From CBETVX01 sp965539935 (lineage in GTDB: Bacteria; Bacillota; Clostridia; Peptostreptococcales; Caminicellaceae), in NCBI GenBank assembly GCA_965539935.1, contig CBETVX010000018.1, forward strand, positions 1 to 52,795: 52,795 bases of DNA. Direction: 5' to 3'. A program made the translations under genes and the position numbers. The stretch's first letter is position 1; the number at the start of each line of letters is the position of its first letter. Positions 44,674-52,795 of the stretch are shown here, piece by piece. The notes under the pieces are model-generated. The model was not told the DNA's origin. It did not search any database and was given only the letters and a program-made list of their open reading frames with translations.

Positions 44674-47076
44674 TTAGATTGCTATTGTATATGCATTTTC
44701 TTTGTTTTGCTCAAATTTCTCACCATTTATCTTAAATGTTCTAAGCTCATGTTTTGGAATATAAACTCTAATTTCCTTATATGGAAGTTCATATTTTCCT
44801 TCCTTAGAAATGGTTACATCAATTTCATTTTCTGTAGTTTCCATTTTTATTTTCACCTTAGTATAATATCCATCTAAATAATCTAAAGTTAATCCATCGT
44901 CTTCGTATAATTCAAAGAAAGTAGTGCCACTTTCTTTATGGGGGAACAACATTAATCCTCTCTCATCCTTTTCTTTAGTTTCAAAGGTTATTTCTGCATC
45001 ATTTATTGGTATAATTGACCCACCCTTTACTAATACAGGGGTATAATCTAATGGCGCAGGTATAGTAACAGTTTGACCACCTTCATACCATTTTTCAGTA
45101 TGTAAATCATACCATCCTAGATCTGTTTTTGGTAAGTAAACTTCTCTTTCGTATTTTCCTTCTTCTGTTACTGAAGCTATAAGTAAACTTTCTCCTAACA
45201 TAAAGTCATCATTTTCTTTAAAGGTATTTTTATCATCTTCAAAATTATAGAAGGTTGGTCTTATCATAGGTTCATAATATTCATGTGCTCTGTAAAGCAA
45301 ATTATATATATAAGGAGTTATCCTACTTCTAAATTTAATTAATTTTCTAATATACTTAGTAATTTCTGGATACATCCAAGGTTCATTTACAGTGGCATCG
45401 TCATTCCATGAGTGAATAGTAAATCTTGGATGGAATATTCCATTTTGTACCCATCTTACAAACATCTCAGGATCTGGTGCAGGACCTGCAAATCCCCCTA
45501 CGTCATGGCCTAAATTATATATACCTGATAGGCTAAGACCTATGCCCATTTTGATATTATATTTTATTGTTTTCCAGCTAGTTCTATTATCTCCTGACCA
45601 CGTCTGAACGTATCTCTGCATACCAGGGCATCCTGAACGGGATATAAGGTATGGTCTGATATTGGGAGCAAACTCTTTTTGTGCATCATAGGATGCTTTC
45701 ATCATTAATAGAGGTTGTAGTGGTCTAATAAGAGAAATATCTATTTCCTTACCAAATCCATTTACCTTAGCCTCTCCATCCCATACTTCATATTCATTAT
45801 TATCATTCCATGTAGAATCAATTCCATATTCGAGTAACTGCTCTTTAATATTTTCCTTCCACCACTTAATTGTTTTGGTATTGGTAAAGTCAAGATATGC
45901 ACCTAAATCATCCCAAAACTGAACAATTTCTGGTCCACTTTTTTCCTTATTCATAACAAACATATTTTCTGACTGAAGCTCATTGAATTTAGGGTGGTCA
46001 CATAATAAACAGGGTTTTATATTGGCACAAAGTTTTAATCCATTGTCATGGAAATTTTTACTCATTTCCTTTGGTGTTGGTATTTTTGATCTATTCCAAT
46101 TAAATACGTATCTTTTGTTTCCTATTGATGTATATCCTGACGACAATTGAAATGAATCACAAGGTATATCATGCTTTTTACAATCCCTAATAAAATTCTG
46201 TAGCTGTTCCTGGGCATTCTCAGCATCAGTATAACTCATAGTAGATCCTGAATATCCAATGCACCATTTAGGTTGAAATATTGTTTTACCAGTAAGCCAA
46301 GAAAACTTCTTAACTACCTGTTCAATACTTGGACCTAAGATCATATAATAATCTAAGTCTCCTGCTTCCCCTTGATAATATCTATAATATCCATGATAGT
46401 TGTCTAATTCTGAACCCATTTCAAATACTGCCGTTGAAAGGTTATCGTAAAATAATCCATAGGAGCAAGCATTTTCACTATTTCTAGTGATATAAAATGG
46501 TATATGTTTGTATAACGGGTCAGTAGTTTCTGCATCATATCCCATTGGGTCTACACTAAGCATTCTATATCTTCTGCCATGTCTATCTACTTTTCCAGAT
46601 TTTTCTCCTAAACCAAAGTATTGTTCATCAAGTTTTCTTTCTAAATAATGAAATACTCCTTTTCCTAAACTTTCTTTTATGTTATAACTTTGAGTTTTTC
46701 TGTCATTAGCTATGTTAATCCATTGTTTATCTTTATTAACAAACCAACTTATTTTAAATCCATTTAGATCTATAGTAGCCTTTAGCTTTTTAGTTTCAAT
46801 AGAGAAGATTTCATCTTCTAATAAATTATATTTAAAGCTTGGAAGACTAAAAGGACTTATATCTAATCTATCCCTACCTTCATAGGGTATGTCTTCCATG
46901 CCAGGAGTGACTAACCAAGTCTTATCTAACTTCAACTCTTCATCTATGAAAAGAACACGTATAATATCTTCCTCTAATACAAAAACCTTCACAAATAGAT
47001 TTGAGTTATTTAATTTGAAATCTAAAACATTATTTTCTTCTTTAATAAATTTAAATGGATATTTATTTAAAATCAT
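44674..47076 (-). CDS. Glycoside hydrolase family 31 (alpha-glucosidase/xylosidase type), cytosolic
   Basis: An 800-residue GH31 enzyme. An N-terminal beta domain (about 1-255) is followed by the barrel with the nucleophile Asp425 in STWNDNNEYEVWDG and the acid/base Asp496 in TWSGDNRTSW. The downstream LGHDVGGFAGPAPDPEMFVRW is also typical. The C-terminal part is beta-rich. There is no signal peptide, so the enzyme works on imported sugars. WNDNNE fits the alpha-glucosidase side better than the YicI alpha-xylosidase motif. Its place in a glucuronide operon suggests an alpha-linked sugar next to glucuronate, but the substrate is not determined. AGGAGG precedes the ATG. Confidence 0.9.
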   Translation of the reverse strand: MILNKYPFKFIKEENNVLDFKLNNSNLFVKVFVLEEDIIRVLFIDEELKLDKTWLVTPGMEDIPYEGRDRLDISPFSLPSFKYNLLEDEIFSIETKKLKATIDLNGFKISWFVNKDKQWINIANDRKTQSYNIKESLGKGVFHYLERKLDEQYFGLGEKSGKVDRHGRRYRMLSVDPMGYDAETTDPLYKHIPFYITRNSENACSYGLFYDNLSTAVFEMGSELDNYHGYYRYYQGEAGDLDYYMILGPSIEQVVKKFSWLTGKTIFQPKWCIGYSGSTMSYTDAENAQEQLQNFIRDCKKHDIPCDSFQLSSGYTSIGNKRYVFNWNRSKIPTPKEMSKNFHDNGLKLCANIKPCLLCDHPKFNELQSENMFVMNKEKSGPEIVQFWDDLGAYLDFTNTKTIKWWKENIKEQLLEYGIDSTWNDNNEYEVWDGEAKVNGFGKEIDISLIRPLQPLLMMKASYDAQKEFAPNIRPYLISRSGCPGMQRYVQTWSGDNRTSWKTIKYNIKMGIGLSLSGIYNLGHDVGGFAGPAPDPEMFVRWVQNGIFHPRFTIHSWNDDATVNEPWMYPEITKYIRKLIKFRSRITPYIYNLLYRAHEYYEPMIRPTFYNFEDDKNTFKENDDFMLGESLLIASVTEEGKYEREVYLPKTDLGWYDLHTEKWYEGGQTVTIPAPLDYTPVLVKGGSIIPINDAEITFETKEKDERGLMLFPHKESGTTFFELYEDDGLTLDYLDGYYTKVKIKMETTENEIDVTISKEGKYELPYKEIRVYIPKHELRTFKINGEKFEQNKENAYTIAI

Positions 47077-47095
47077 CTTATTATCCTCCTTTGTG

Positions 47096-48403
47096 CTAGA
47101 TTAATTTAAATAGCCTTGGTAAGAATAAGCTCAGACCTGGAACATAAGTAACAAGGAATAATGCTAATATCAATGCAGCAAAGAAAGGTAGTAATGGTTT
47201 AATTACCTCTTCTATGGAAACATTAGAAACACTACATCCCACAAATAATACACTTCCAACTGGAGGAGTCATTATACCAATACAAAGATTGAATACTAAA
47301 ACTATTCCAAAATGTACTGGATGCATTCCTAAGTTTGTTGCAATTGGTAAAAAAATAGGTGTGAAAATTAATACCGCTGGAGTTAAATCCATAAATGTAC
47401 CAACTATCAATAATGTTATGTTCATGATAAATAGTATTACTATTGGATTTTCAGATACTGACATTATTGCATTACTTATAGCCTGTGGTATTCCAGTATA
47501 TGCCATAATCCATGACATGGCTGAAGAAGCTGCAACTAGAAACATTATTACACCAGTTGTAGTAGCAGTTTTAATAAGGATTTCTTTCATTGATTCAAAA
47601 TCTAATGATTTATAATATAATGATAAAATCAATGTATATACTACTGCAATTCCTGCACCTTCAGTTGCTGTAAAGGCTCCGAATACAATACCTCCAATAA
47701 CTATTACTATAAGCATTAAGCTTGGTATGGCATCTAAAAACACCTTAAAACCTTCACTTAAAGTATATTTTTCAGAAACAGGATAGTTATTTTTCTTAGC
47801 ATAGATATAAGCCACAATCATTGAGGCCAATCCCATTATTATTCCTGGTATATATCCAGCAATGAAAAGGGCAGATATTGAAACTCCACCTGCAACTAAA
47901 GAATAAAGGATTAAAACCCCACTTGGTGGAATAAGCATACCTGTAGGTGATGAAGCAATATTTACAGCTGCAGAATATGACGGATCGTATCCTTCCTTTT
48001 CTTGTATAGGTGCCATAGTTCCTCCTATGGCTGCTGCTGCAGCAACCGCCGAGCCTGATAAAGAACCAAATAACATGTTTCCTAAGATATTAGCATGGGC
48101 CAAGGCTCCTGGTAATCTACCTCCTATAACCTTTGCAAAATTTACAAGTCTTTTAGCAATACCTCCATTGTTCATTATGTTTCCAGAAAGTACAAATAAG
48201 GGTACTGCTAATAGGGAAAAGCTATCTATTCCACTTATCATTTTTTGTGCAGCAGTAAATATCCCTATATCCATTGGTACAGATGTTAATGCTGTAATTA
48301 ATGTAGAAGTTCCTATACTAATTGAAATTGGAATTCCCATTCCAAGCTGTATCAAAAATGAAATAAATAGTATAAAGGCAGCCTTTAATGCTATAGTCAT
48401 CAT
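47096..48403 (-). CDS. TRAP transporter large permease (DctM)
   Basis: A 435-residue protein with about 12 membrane helices, the transport subunit of a tripartite ATP-independent periplasmic-type importer. FSLLAVPLFVLSGNIMNNGGIAKRLVNFA, FGSLSGSAVAAAAAIGGTMAPIQ, YDPSYSAAVNIASSPTGMLIPPS and LTPAVLIFTPIFLPIA are DctM signatures. It would use the sodium or proton gradient to import the ligand delivered by the binding lipoprotein. It lies 19 bp after dctQ and 19 bp before the GH31 gene. Confidence 0.95.
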   Translation of the reverse strand: MMTIALKAAFILFISFLIQLGMGIPISISIGTSTLITALTSVPMDIGIFTAAQKMISGIDSFSLLAVPLFVLSGNIMNNGGIAKRLVNFAKVIGGRLPGALAHANILGNMLFGSLSGSAVAAAAAIGGTMAPIQEKEGYDPSYSAAVNIASSPTGMLIPPSGVLILYSLVAGGVSISALFIAGYIPGIIMGLASMIVAYIYAKKNNYPVSEKYTLSEGFKVFLDAIPSLMLIVIVIGGIVFGAFTATEGAGIAVVYTLILSLYYKSLDFESMKEILIKTATTTGVIMFLVAASSAMSWIMAYTGIPQAISNAIMSVSENPIVILFIMNITLLIVGTFMDLTPAVLIFTPIFLPIATNLGMHPVHFGIVLVFNLCIGIMTPPVGSVLFVGCSVSNVSIEEVIKPLLPFFAALILALFLVTYVPGLSLFLPRLFKLI

Positions 48404-48422
48404 TCACACTTCCCTTCAATTT

Positions 48423-48899
48423 TTATTTTTCATCTACTATTTTTAAATCTTCTGTTATATTTATAAGTTGATAAACAGCAATAATTACTCCAGAAACTGG
48501 TCCTATCATATATACAAGCCCCTTTGATATTCCTAATATTGGAGTTTTTATTGTCATGACATTTGATGCTAGATTATATCCACCTTTTATGAGTATCAAT
48601 ATAGCAAAGATCAATATGATAATATCAATAAAAACCATCAATGCCTTTTTACTAGTTCCCGATAAGCCTTCTTTTAAAAATACTAGGGCCATATGCTGTC
48701 TAGTCCCAAAGGCATAGGATGCCCCTAAGAAAGATGTCCATATTAGAATAAATCTTACTAATTCTTCAGTGAAAATACTAGGATCATTTAATATATATCT
48801 AGTAAAAACTTGCCAAACGACCAAAACAGTCATAACAACCAGAAAAAAAGCTGTTACATAAGCTAAAAATTTGTTCATTATTTTCTTTAGTGCTTGCAT
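48423..48899 (-). CDS. TRAP transporter small permease (DctQ)
   Basis: A 158-residue protein with four membrane helices. FFLVVMTVLVVWQVFTRYILNDP and EELVRFILIWTSFLGASYAFGTRQHMAL are DctQ hallmarks. It forms the membrane unit with DctM and is needed for transport. AAGGAGG precedes the ATG. It is placed directly after the beta-glucuronidase gene. Confidence 0.94.
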   Translation of the reverse strand: MQALKKIMNKFLAYVTAFFLVVMTVLVVWQVFTRYILNDPSIFTEELVRFILIWTSFLGASYAFGTRQHMALVFLKEGLSGTSKKALMVFIDIIILIFAILILIKGGYNLASNVMTIKTPILGISKGLVYMIGPVSGVIIAVYQLINITEDLKIVDEK

Positions 48900-48921
48900 A
48901 TTCTAACCTCCTTAAGCCATA

Positions 48922-50721
48922 TTATTTAGTAAAATTATTGCTTATTTTTTCCCATCTGCTTTTTAAATAGTGAGCAGCCATTTTGGGTTGTCTCTGTCTT
49001 GTAAATACTCCCTTTTTATTACCATCTATCCTTACTATGTCTTGACCTGTCATAAAGTCAGCAAAATTCCATACATGTTCACCAATAACAAAGGGTAACT
49101 CATCATAAACATCATGATAGGCCTTTAGAAACTCTACTTGAAATTCTTCACTAAACATTATTGATGGTAGTTTATGTAGTCCTGCTATTGTGTCACATCC
49201 ATATTCAGACATAATTATGGGTTTATTCTCTGCTTCATACCACTGCTGAAGCCATTTTTTTAAACGTTTTGAACCTGAGATTATATCTCCTCTTTCTGAA
49301 TACCAGCCGAAATATAAGTTTAATCCAATAACATCAAAATATTTAGAAACATTACATTTCCCTGGTTCTATTAACATCAGATTAACATTAAATAGGGGCC
49401 TATCATCTGCCTTTCTCACTTCTTCAACAAGGTTTTTAAAATACTCCTCTGCCTTTGGCTCCATAGTCGAAGCTTCATTAGACAACGACCACATAATTAC
49501 TGATGGATGATTTTTATCCCTTGCTATTAACTCTTTTGTTATTCGTATATGTTCCTTCAAGGTATCATCATTTATTTTATCTTCCCTAAATACCCCATCT
49601 AATTCTCCAACTGCTGGTACTGCTTGACCTAACATTCCTACAGCAGGAACTTCATCAATTATTACAAAACCATATTTATCAGCTAGATCTAGAATTTCCT
49701 CAGAATAAGGATAGTGAGATGTTCTAAATGAATTAGCATTAATCCAGTTTAATAAATTATAGTCCCTAATATTTAAAGCATCATCTAGTCCTTTTCCCTT
49801 TATATCCATATCTTCATGTTTACCAAATCCCTTAAAATAAAATGGTTTATCATTTATCAAAAACTGTCCATTTTCTACTTTAACTGTTCTAACTCCTATA
49901 TTAATGTTATAGGTATCTATTACTTTATTGCCATCAATAATCTTTGCTACAAAATCATATAAATAAGGTTTATTAGGTTCCCAAAGAATTACATTTTGTA
50001 CTTCTAATTTTCCTGTATTACCTAATTTAGTATCTAGTAACTCCTTCTTGTGATTATATATTTCTACCATAACATCATAATCGTCATTATTAGGAATCAC
50101 TTCATAATTTACTTTCCCAGTACTACCATGGTAATCAGTTTTAACTGTTATATCTTCTATATAAGTTTTAGGTGTTGTATATAGGTAAACAGGTCTATGT
50201 ATACCACTATAATTAAAAAAGTCATGCTGCTGTTTCTGTTTTTTTATTTTATTACCTTCAGCATCTTCAAAATAATAGACCTCTCCCGGGGGCAATGTCT
50301 GCCATGAAAGTTCATTATTTACCATTATGATTATGTGATTTTCCTCACCAATATTAGCAACTTCACTTATATCGGCTTCAAAGGGTAAAAATCCTCCTAC
50401 ATATTCTTTAACTAAAACACCATTTACCCAAACTTTAGAATTATGACTGGCACTTCCAACTCTAAGGAAAATGTTTTTATCCTTCCACTCCATTGGTATG
50501 ACAACTTTTTTTTCATACCAAACATCTCCAACAAAGTCCCTAAGTTTGCTATCTACTGTAATATCATTATAGCTAGCTGGTACAGGCATATATTCGTAAT
50601 TATCTATGCCATTCTTATACCACTGTTCCTTTATGGCTTTTCCATTATAATCAGCTTTAAAATTCCAAATACCACATAAATTAATTAAATTTCTTGTTTT
50701 AGTACTTTTTGGATACAACAT
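48922..50721 (-). CDS. uidA: Beta-glucuronidase (GH2)
   Basis: A 599-residue GH2 enzyme with the sugar-binding, immunoglobulin-like and barrel domains in order. The acid/base Glu416 is in WSLSNEAS and the nucleophile Glu506 in IMSEYGCD. The NxK motif that binds the glucuronate carboxylate is present at GNKKGVF (Asn568-Lys570), within NFADFMTGQ...RQRQPK, closely parallel to E. coli GUS. This makes beta-glucuronidase far more likely than beta-galactosidase. No signal peptide: hydrolysis is cytosolic. It releases glucuronate for UxaC. A strong hairpin separates it from dctP upstream; its ribosome site (GGGTGTGAG) is weak. Confidence 0.95.
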   Translation of the reverse strand: MLYPKSTKTRNLINLCGIWNFKADYNGKAIKEQWYKNGIDNYEYMPVPASYNDITVDSKLRDFVGDVWYEKKVVIPMEWKDKNIFLRVGSASHNSKVWVNGVLVKEYVGGFLPFEADISEVANIGEENHIIIMVNNELSWQTLPPGEVYYFEDAEGNKIKKQKQQHDFFNYSGIHRPVYLYTTPKTYIEDITVKTDYHGSTGKVNYEVIPNNDDYDVMVEIYNHKKELLDTKLGNTGKLEVQNVILWEPNKPYLYDFVAKIIDGNKVIDTYNINIGVRTVKVENGQFLINDKPFYFKGFGKHEDMDIKGKGLDDALNIRDYNLLNWINANSFRTSHYPYSEEILDLADKYGFVIIDEVPAVGMLGQAVPAVGELDGVFREDKINDDTLKEHIRITKELIARDKNHPSVIMWSLSNEASTMEPKAEEYFKNLVEEVRKADDRPLFNVNLMLIEPGKCNVSKYFDVIGLNLYFGWYSERGDIISGSKRLKKWLQQWYEAENKPIIMSEYGCDTIAGLHKLPSIMFSEEFQVEFLKAYHDVYDELPFVIGEHVWNFADFMTGQDIVRIDGNKKGVFTRQRQPKMAAHYLKSRWEKISNNFTK

Positions 50722-50740
50722 ATTCTCACACCCTTTTCTT

Positions 50741-50778
50741 TAATTAAAAATCCTAGCTTTAGCTAGGATTTTTAATTA
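50741..50778 (-). terminator. Strong hairpin between dctP and the downstream operon
   Basis: A perfect 17-bp stem (50741-50757 with 50762-50778) with a 4-nt loop and a T-rich 3' arm overlaps the dctP stop. No full T run follows its end, so it may be a partial terminator or mRNA stabiliser that raises the level of the binding protein over the enzymes, common at TRAP and ABC loci. Confidence 0.75.
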
Positions 50779-51795
50779 TTCTAATTCTTTAAAAGCATCT
50801 AATAATGTCTTAACATCAGGATATTCCTTTGAATATTCTTCTAACATTGGCTCAACAGCTTTTCTGAATGGAGTTTTATCTACTTCGTGGAAAGTAACCC
50901 CCATACTTTCACTTGCTTCTTTTTTAGCTTCTTCAATAGCCTCATCCCATAATGGCTTATGATATTCAGTTGACTCTACTGCTGACTCTTTTATTATTGC
51001 CTTTTGATCATCAGAAAGAGAATTCCATACTTTAGAACTTATTACAAGAATATCTGGAATTCTTGTGTGTTCATCATAGGAGAAATGTTTAGCAACTTCC
51101 CCATGCTTACCGTTTGTAAGAGCTGTTTCATTACTTTCAGCACCATCAATAACACCTGATTGTAGAGATGTATAAACTTCACCATATGGCATACCTACTG
51201 GAGTACCACCTAATGCTTCAACCATATCTGTCTGAGATTGGAATCCCATAACACGGATCTTTACCCCCTTTAAGTCTTCAGGAGTTAATATTGGTTTGTC
51301 TACTGTATAGAATGAACGAGCTCCTGAGTTATAGAATGTAAGTCCAACAAATCCTTTATCACTAGTAGAATTATATAAATCTTCTACTGCTTTGGATTCC
51401 ATAGATTTAAAATAATGATCTTCATCTGCAAAAACATATGGCAATGTAAATGCATTGTAGCCTTCAGAATATGTAGTTAATGCTGCAGCAGATACCTTTG
51501 TCATAGCAATAGCCCCAGCTTGAAGCTGTTCTAATACTTGTGATTCTGAACCTAATTGTCCATTAGGATAGATCTGTACCTTTATTTCTCCATTTGATTT
51601 TTCTTCTACCAACTTTCCAAACTCTGATAAAGCTAGATGAACTGTGTGTTGTTCATTTAAGTTATGTGCTAATTTCAGTGTTACTTCTTTAGCTGTTTCT
51701 AAATCTCCTTGTTCATTTTGCGTACTTTGACTTCCACATGCTACTAATCCTACAGAAAGTACAAGAACTAATAATAACGACAATACTTTTTTCAT
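50776..51795 (-). CDS. TRAP transporter solute-binding lipoprotein (DctP)
   Basis: A 339-residue binding protein. The signal peptide ends in a lipobox LVAC with Cys20, so it is a membrane-anchored surface lipoprotein. The DctP fold is shown by LKLAHNLNEQHTVHLAL, IYPNGQLGSESQVLEQLQAG, LKGVKIRVM with the carboxylate-binding Arg region, PYGEVYTSLQSGVIDGAE and the C-terminal helices. TRAP ligands are usually carboxylates; in this operon a glucuronate or a glucuronide disaccharide is most likely. I start at ATG 51795, with GGAGGG upstream; an in-frame ATG five codons earlier lies in that ribosome site. Confidence 0.95.
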   Translation of the reverse strand: MKKVLSLLLVLVLSVGLVACGSQSTQNEQGDLETAKEVTLKLAHNLNEQHTVHLALSEFGKLVEEKSNGEIKVQIYPNGQLGSESQVLEQLQAGAIAMTKVSAAALTTYSEGYNAFTLPYVFADEDHYFKSMESKAVEDLYNSTSDKGFVGLTFYNSGARSFYTVDKPILTPEDLKGVKIRVMGFQSQTDMVEALGGTPVGMPYGEVYTSLQSGVIDGAESNETALTNGKHGEVAKHFSYDEHTRIPDILVISSKVWNSLSDDQKAIIKESAVESTEYHKPLWDEAIEEAKKEASESMGVTFHEVDKTPFRKAVEPMLEEYSKEYPDVKTLLDAFKELE

Positions 51796-51867
51796 TTTTT
51801 TTCCCTCCATAATTTCTTTGTGTGTCTCTTTAGGTAATCTTTAAAACTATTACCTTTTATTTAGCTA

Positions 51868-51916
51868 GTGTCTGGGATTGTTATTTTAATAACAATCCAG
51901 GTAAAATAAAAGACAC
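51868..51916 (-). other. Structured 5' leader of the dctP mRNA
   Basis: An outer stem GTGTCT (51868-51873) / AGACAC (51911-51916) overlaps, as an alternative pairing, the foot of an inner 13-bp hairpin (about 51872-51900) that has one bulged base. It lies between the operator at 51949-51964 and the dctP ribosome site, so it is within the 5' untranslated RNA. Role unknown; it could stabilise the transcript. Confidence 0.5.
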
Positions 51917-51948
51917 CTCTTAATATAGAGACATGTTTATGATACCTT

Positions 51949-51964
51949 ATGCACACGTGTGCAT
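51949..51964. promoter_or_regulatory. LacI-type operator
   Basis: Perfect palindrome ATGCACACGTGTGCAT with the central CG usual for LacI-family sites. It begins 10 bp after the -10 box of the dctP promoter, over the expected transcription start. The LacI-type protein encoded next door is the natural ligand. Confidence 0.8.
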
Positions 51965-51974
51965 CAACAATTAT

Positions 51975-52004
51975 ATTATACACCTATCTTGAATACGTTT
52001 GCAA
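51975..52004 (-). promoter_or_regulatory. Sigma-A promoter of the glucuronide operon
   Basis: On the minus strand, TTGCAA (51999-52004) and TATAAT (51975-51980) are separated by 18 bp. The -10 box is consensus. A cre-type site covers the -35 box and an operator the start. Confidence 0.8.
51990..52004 (-). promoter_or_regulatory. Candidate cre site (CcpA)
   Basis: TTGCAAACGTATTCA fits the cre pattern WTGNAANCGNNNNCA at every fixed position. It overlaps the -35 box, where CcpA binding would block RNA polymerase. Catabolite repression of this operon is an inference; a LacI-family half-site could look alike. Confidence 0.6.
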
Positions 52005-52066
52005 GTTATTTTTTAAAATTATTTGAAATTTTTTCTAGAAATATGTATTCCTCATATTTTATCAGT

Positions 52067-52795
52067 CTATAATAACGTTAAAACTGAATTTCTTTTTACT
52101 ATGGATGTTTTTATGAACCTCTTATTCAATTTATTGCTTTTATTCTCAATGATATCTATTAGAATTTCCACACCGCAAGTACATATATCTTGAATAGGTC
52201 TTTTGATAGTTGTTAAAGATGGGGTAGTATATTTCGATGAGATACTTCCATCAAACCCAAGGATAGAAATATCTTGAGGAATATTTAGGCCCTCTTCAGA
52301 AAAAGATTTCATAGCTCCAATTGCCATATCGTCATTAAATGCAAAAACTGCACTTGGTCTATTAGAAAAAGTTATTATTTTTTTCCCTGCTCTATATCCA
52401 CTGTCTATTCCATAATCGCCCTTTAAAATAAATCTTTGATTAATCTTAATATTATTATCACTAAAGGCTTTTAAATATCCTTTTCTCCTTACCTTAGTAG
52501 ATTCAAAGTCTTCCCTTCCTTCAATTATAGCAATATTATTATGTCCTTTTTCAATTAAATAGCTAATACCTTTATAAACGCCTTCTTCTTCATCAGATAC
52601 TATATTATTTATTTTGAAGTCTTTTATTTCCCTATTTAATACTACTATTGGAATTTTTTTGTTAACCACTTCTTTTATAAAAGCATCATCTTCTCTTCTT
52701 TGACTTACTACTATAATTCCATCGAAATTTCTTGGATTTATAGATTGATTACTTTGGGTATATATATCTATTCCATTGACAATAATGTTATATTT
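52067..52795 (-). CDS. LacI-family transcriptional regulator, N-terminus beyond the window
   Basis: The minus-strand frame is open from 52795 to the stop at 52067 and gives the last 242 residues, the periplasmic-binding-protein-like ligand domain: DGIIVVSQRR, YLIEKGHNNIAIIEG, RRKGYLKAF, AVFAFNDDMAIGAMKSF, ISILGFDGS and the LTTIKRP ending region. The DNA-binding helix-turn-helix lies outside. The apparent GTG start at 52669 is internal. It stands directly upstream of the glucuronide operon on the same strand, next to a LacI-type palindrome, so it should be its local repressor, with a uronic-acid compound as likely inducer. Confidence 0.9.
   Translation of the reverse strand, partial: KYNIIVNGIDIYTQSNQSINPRNFDGIIVVSQRREDDAFIKEVVNKKIPIVVLNREIKDFKINNIVSDEEEGVYKGISYLIEKGHNNIAIIEGREDFESTKVRRKGYLKAFSDNNIKINQRFILKGDYGIDSGYRAGKKIITFSNRPSAVFAFNDDMAIGAMKSFSEEGLNIPQDISILGFDGSISSKYTTPSLTTIKRPIQDICTCGVEILIDIIENKSNKLNKRFIKTSIVKRNSVLTLL

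Overview
The window is a strongly AT-rich piece of a low-GC Gram-positive anaerobe. Flavodiiron FprA, clostridial-type AddAB, Csh-type (I-B) Cas proteins and a TRAP-fed glucuronate pathway point to Clostridia or Tissierellia. No rRNA, tRNA, insertion sequence or prophage gene was seen. Nearly all genes lie on the minus strand.

Left part (1-11.7 kb) is an immunity island. At the left edge is the N-terminal part of a CARF protein of the DUF1887 (Card1/Can2) kind. Next comes a CRISPR array of 21 repeats and 20 spacers, transcribed leftward, with its terminator on the left and its leader on the right. A complete type I-B operon follows, in transcription order cas6-cas8b-cas7-cas5-cas3-cas4-cas1-cas2. 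Upstream of cas6 lies a decayed second CRISPR locus (11331-11642). It keeps the same four parts in the same order as the active one: terminator hairpin, repeats, leader, CCTCCAG/CTGGAGG hairpin. cas8b carries an in-frame internal start that could yield a separate Cas11b small subunit.

Middle part (11.7-41.2 kb) is housekeeping and signalling. It holds cysQ, ykuK and addAB; a DUF1461 membrane protein with a Cache-HAMP-GGDEF cyclase; PhoP/PhoR with a PHO-box-like promoter; and a REC-GGDEF cyclase. A TetR-regulated HlyD/ABC efflux operon has a clear promoter and operator. Then come a small two-repeat protein, an ExbB/MotA-like plus OmpA-like motor pair, and an NSS amino-acid transporter with an unlisted 33-residue MetS subunit. 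The part ends with a PAS membrane protein, FprA, a C26 amidohydrolase, a parvulin, an ArsC plus ArsR-ArsC fusion, and fRMsr with a half-size DMT transporter.

Right part (41.2-52.8 kb) is one catabolic locus for glucuronides: LacI regulator (cut by the edge), TRAP binding protein, beta-glucuronidase, TRAP small and large subunits, GH31 glycosidase, uxaC, uxuA and uxuB. The promoter before dctP has a perfect 16-bp palindrome at the expected transcription start and a perfect cre-type match over the -35 box. A glucuronide would be imported by TRAP, cleaved in the cytosol, and glucuronate converted through fructuronate and mannonate to 2-keto-3-deoxygluconate. The KDG kinase and aldolase are not in the window.
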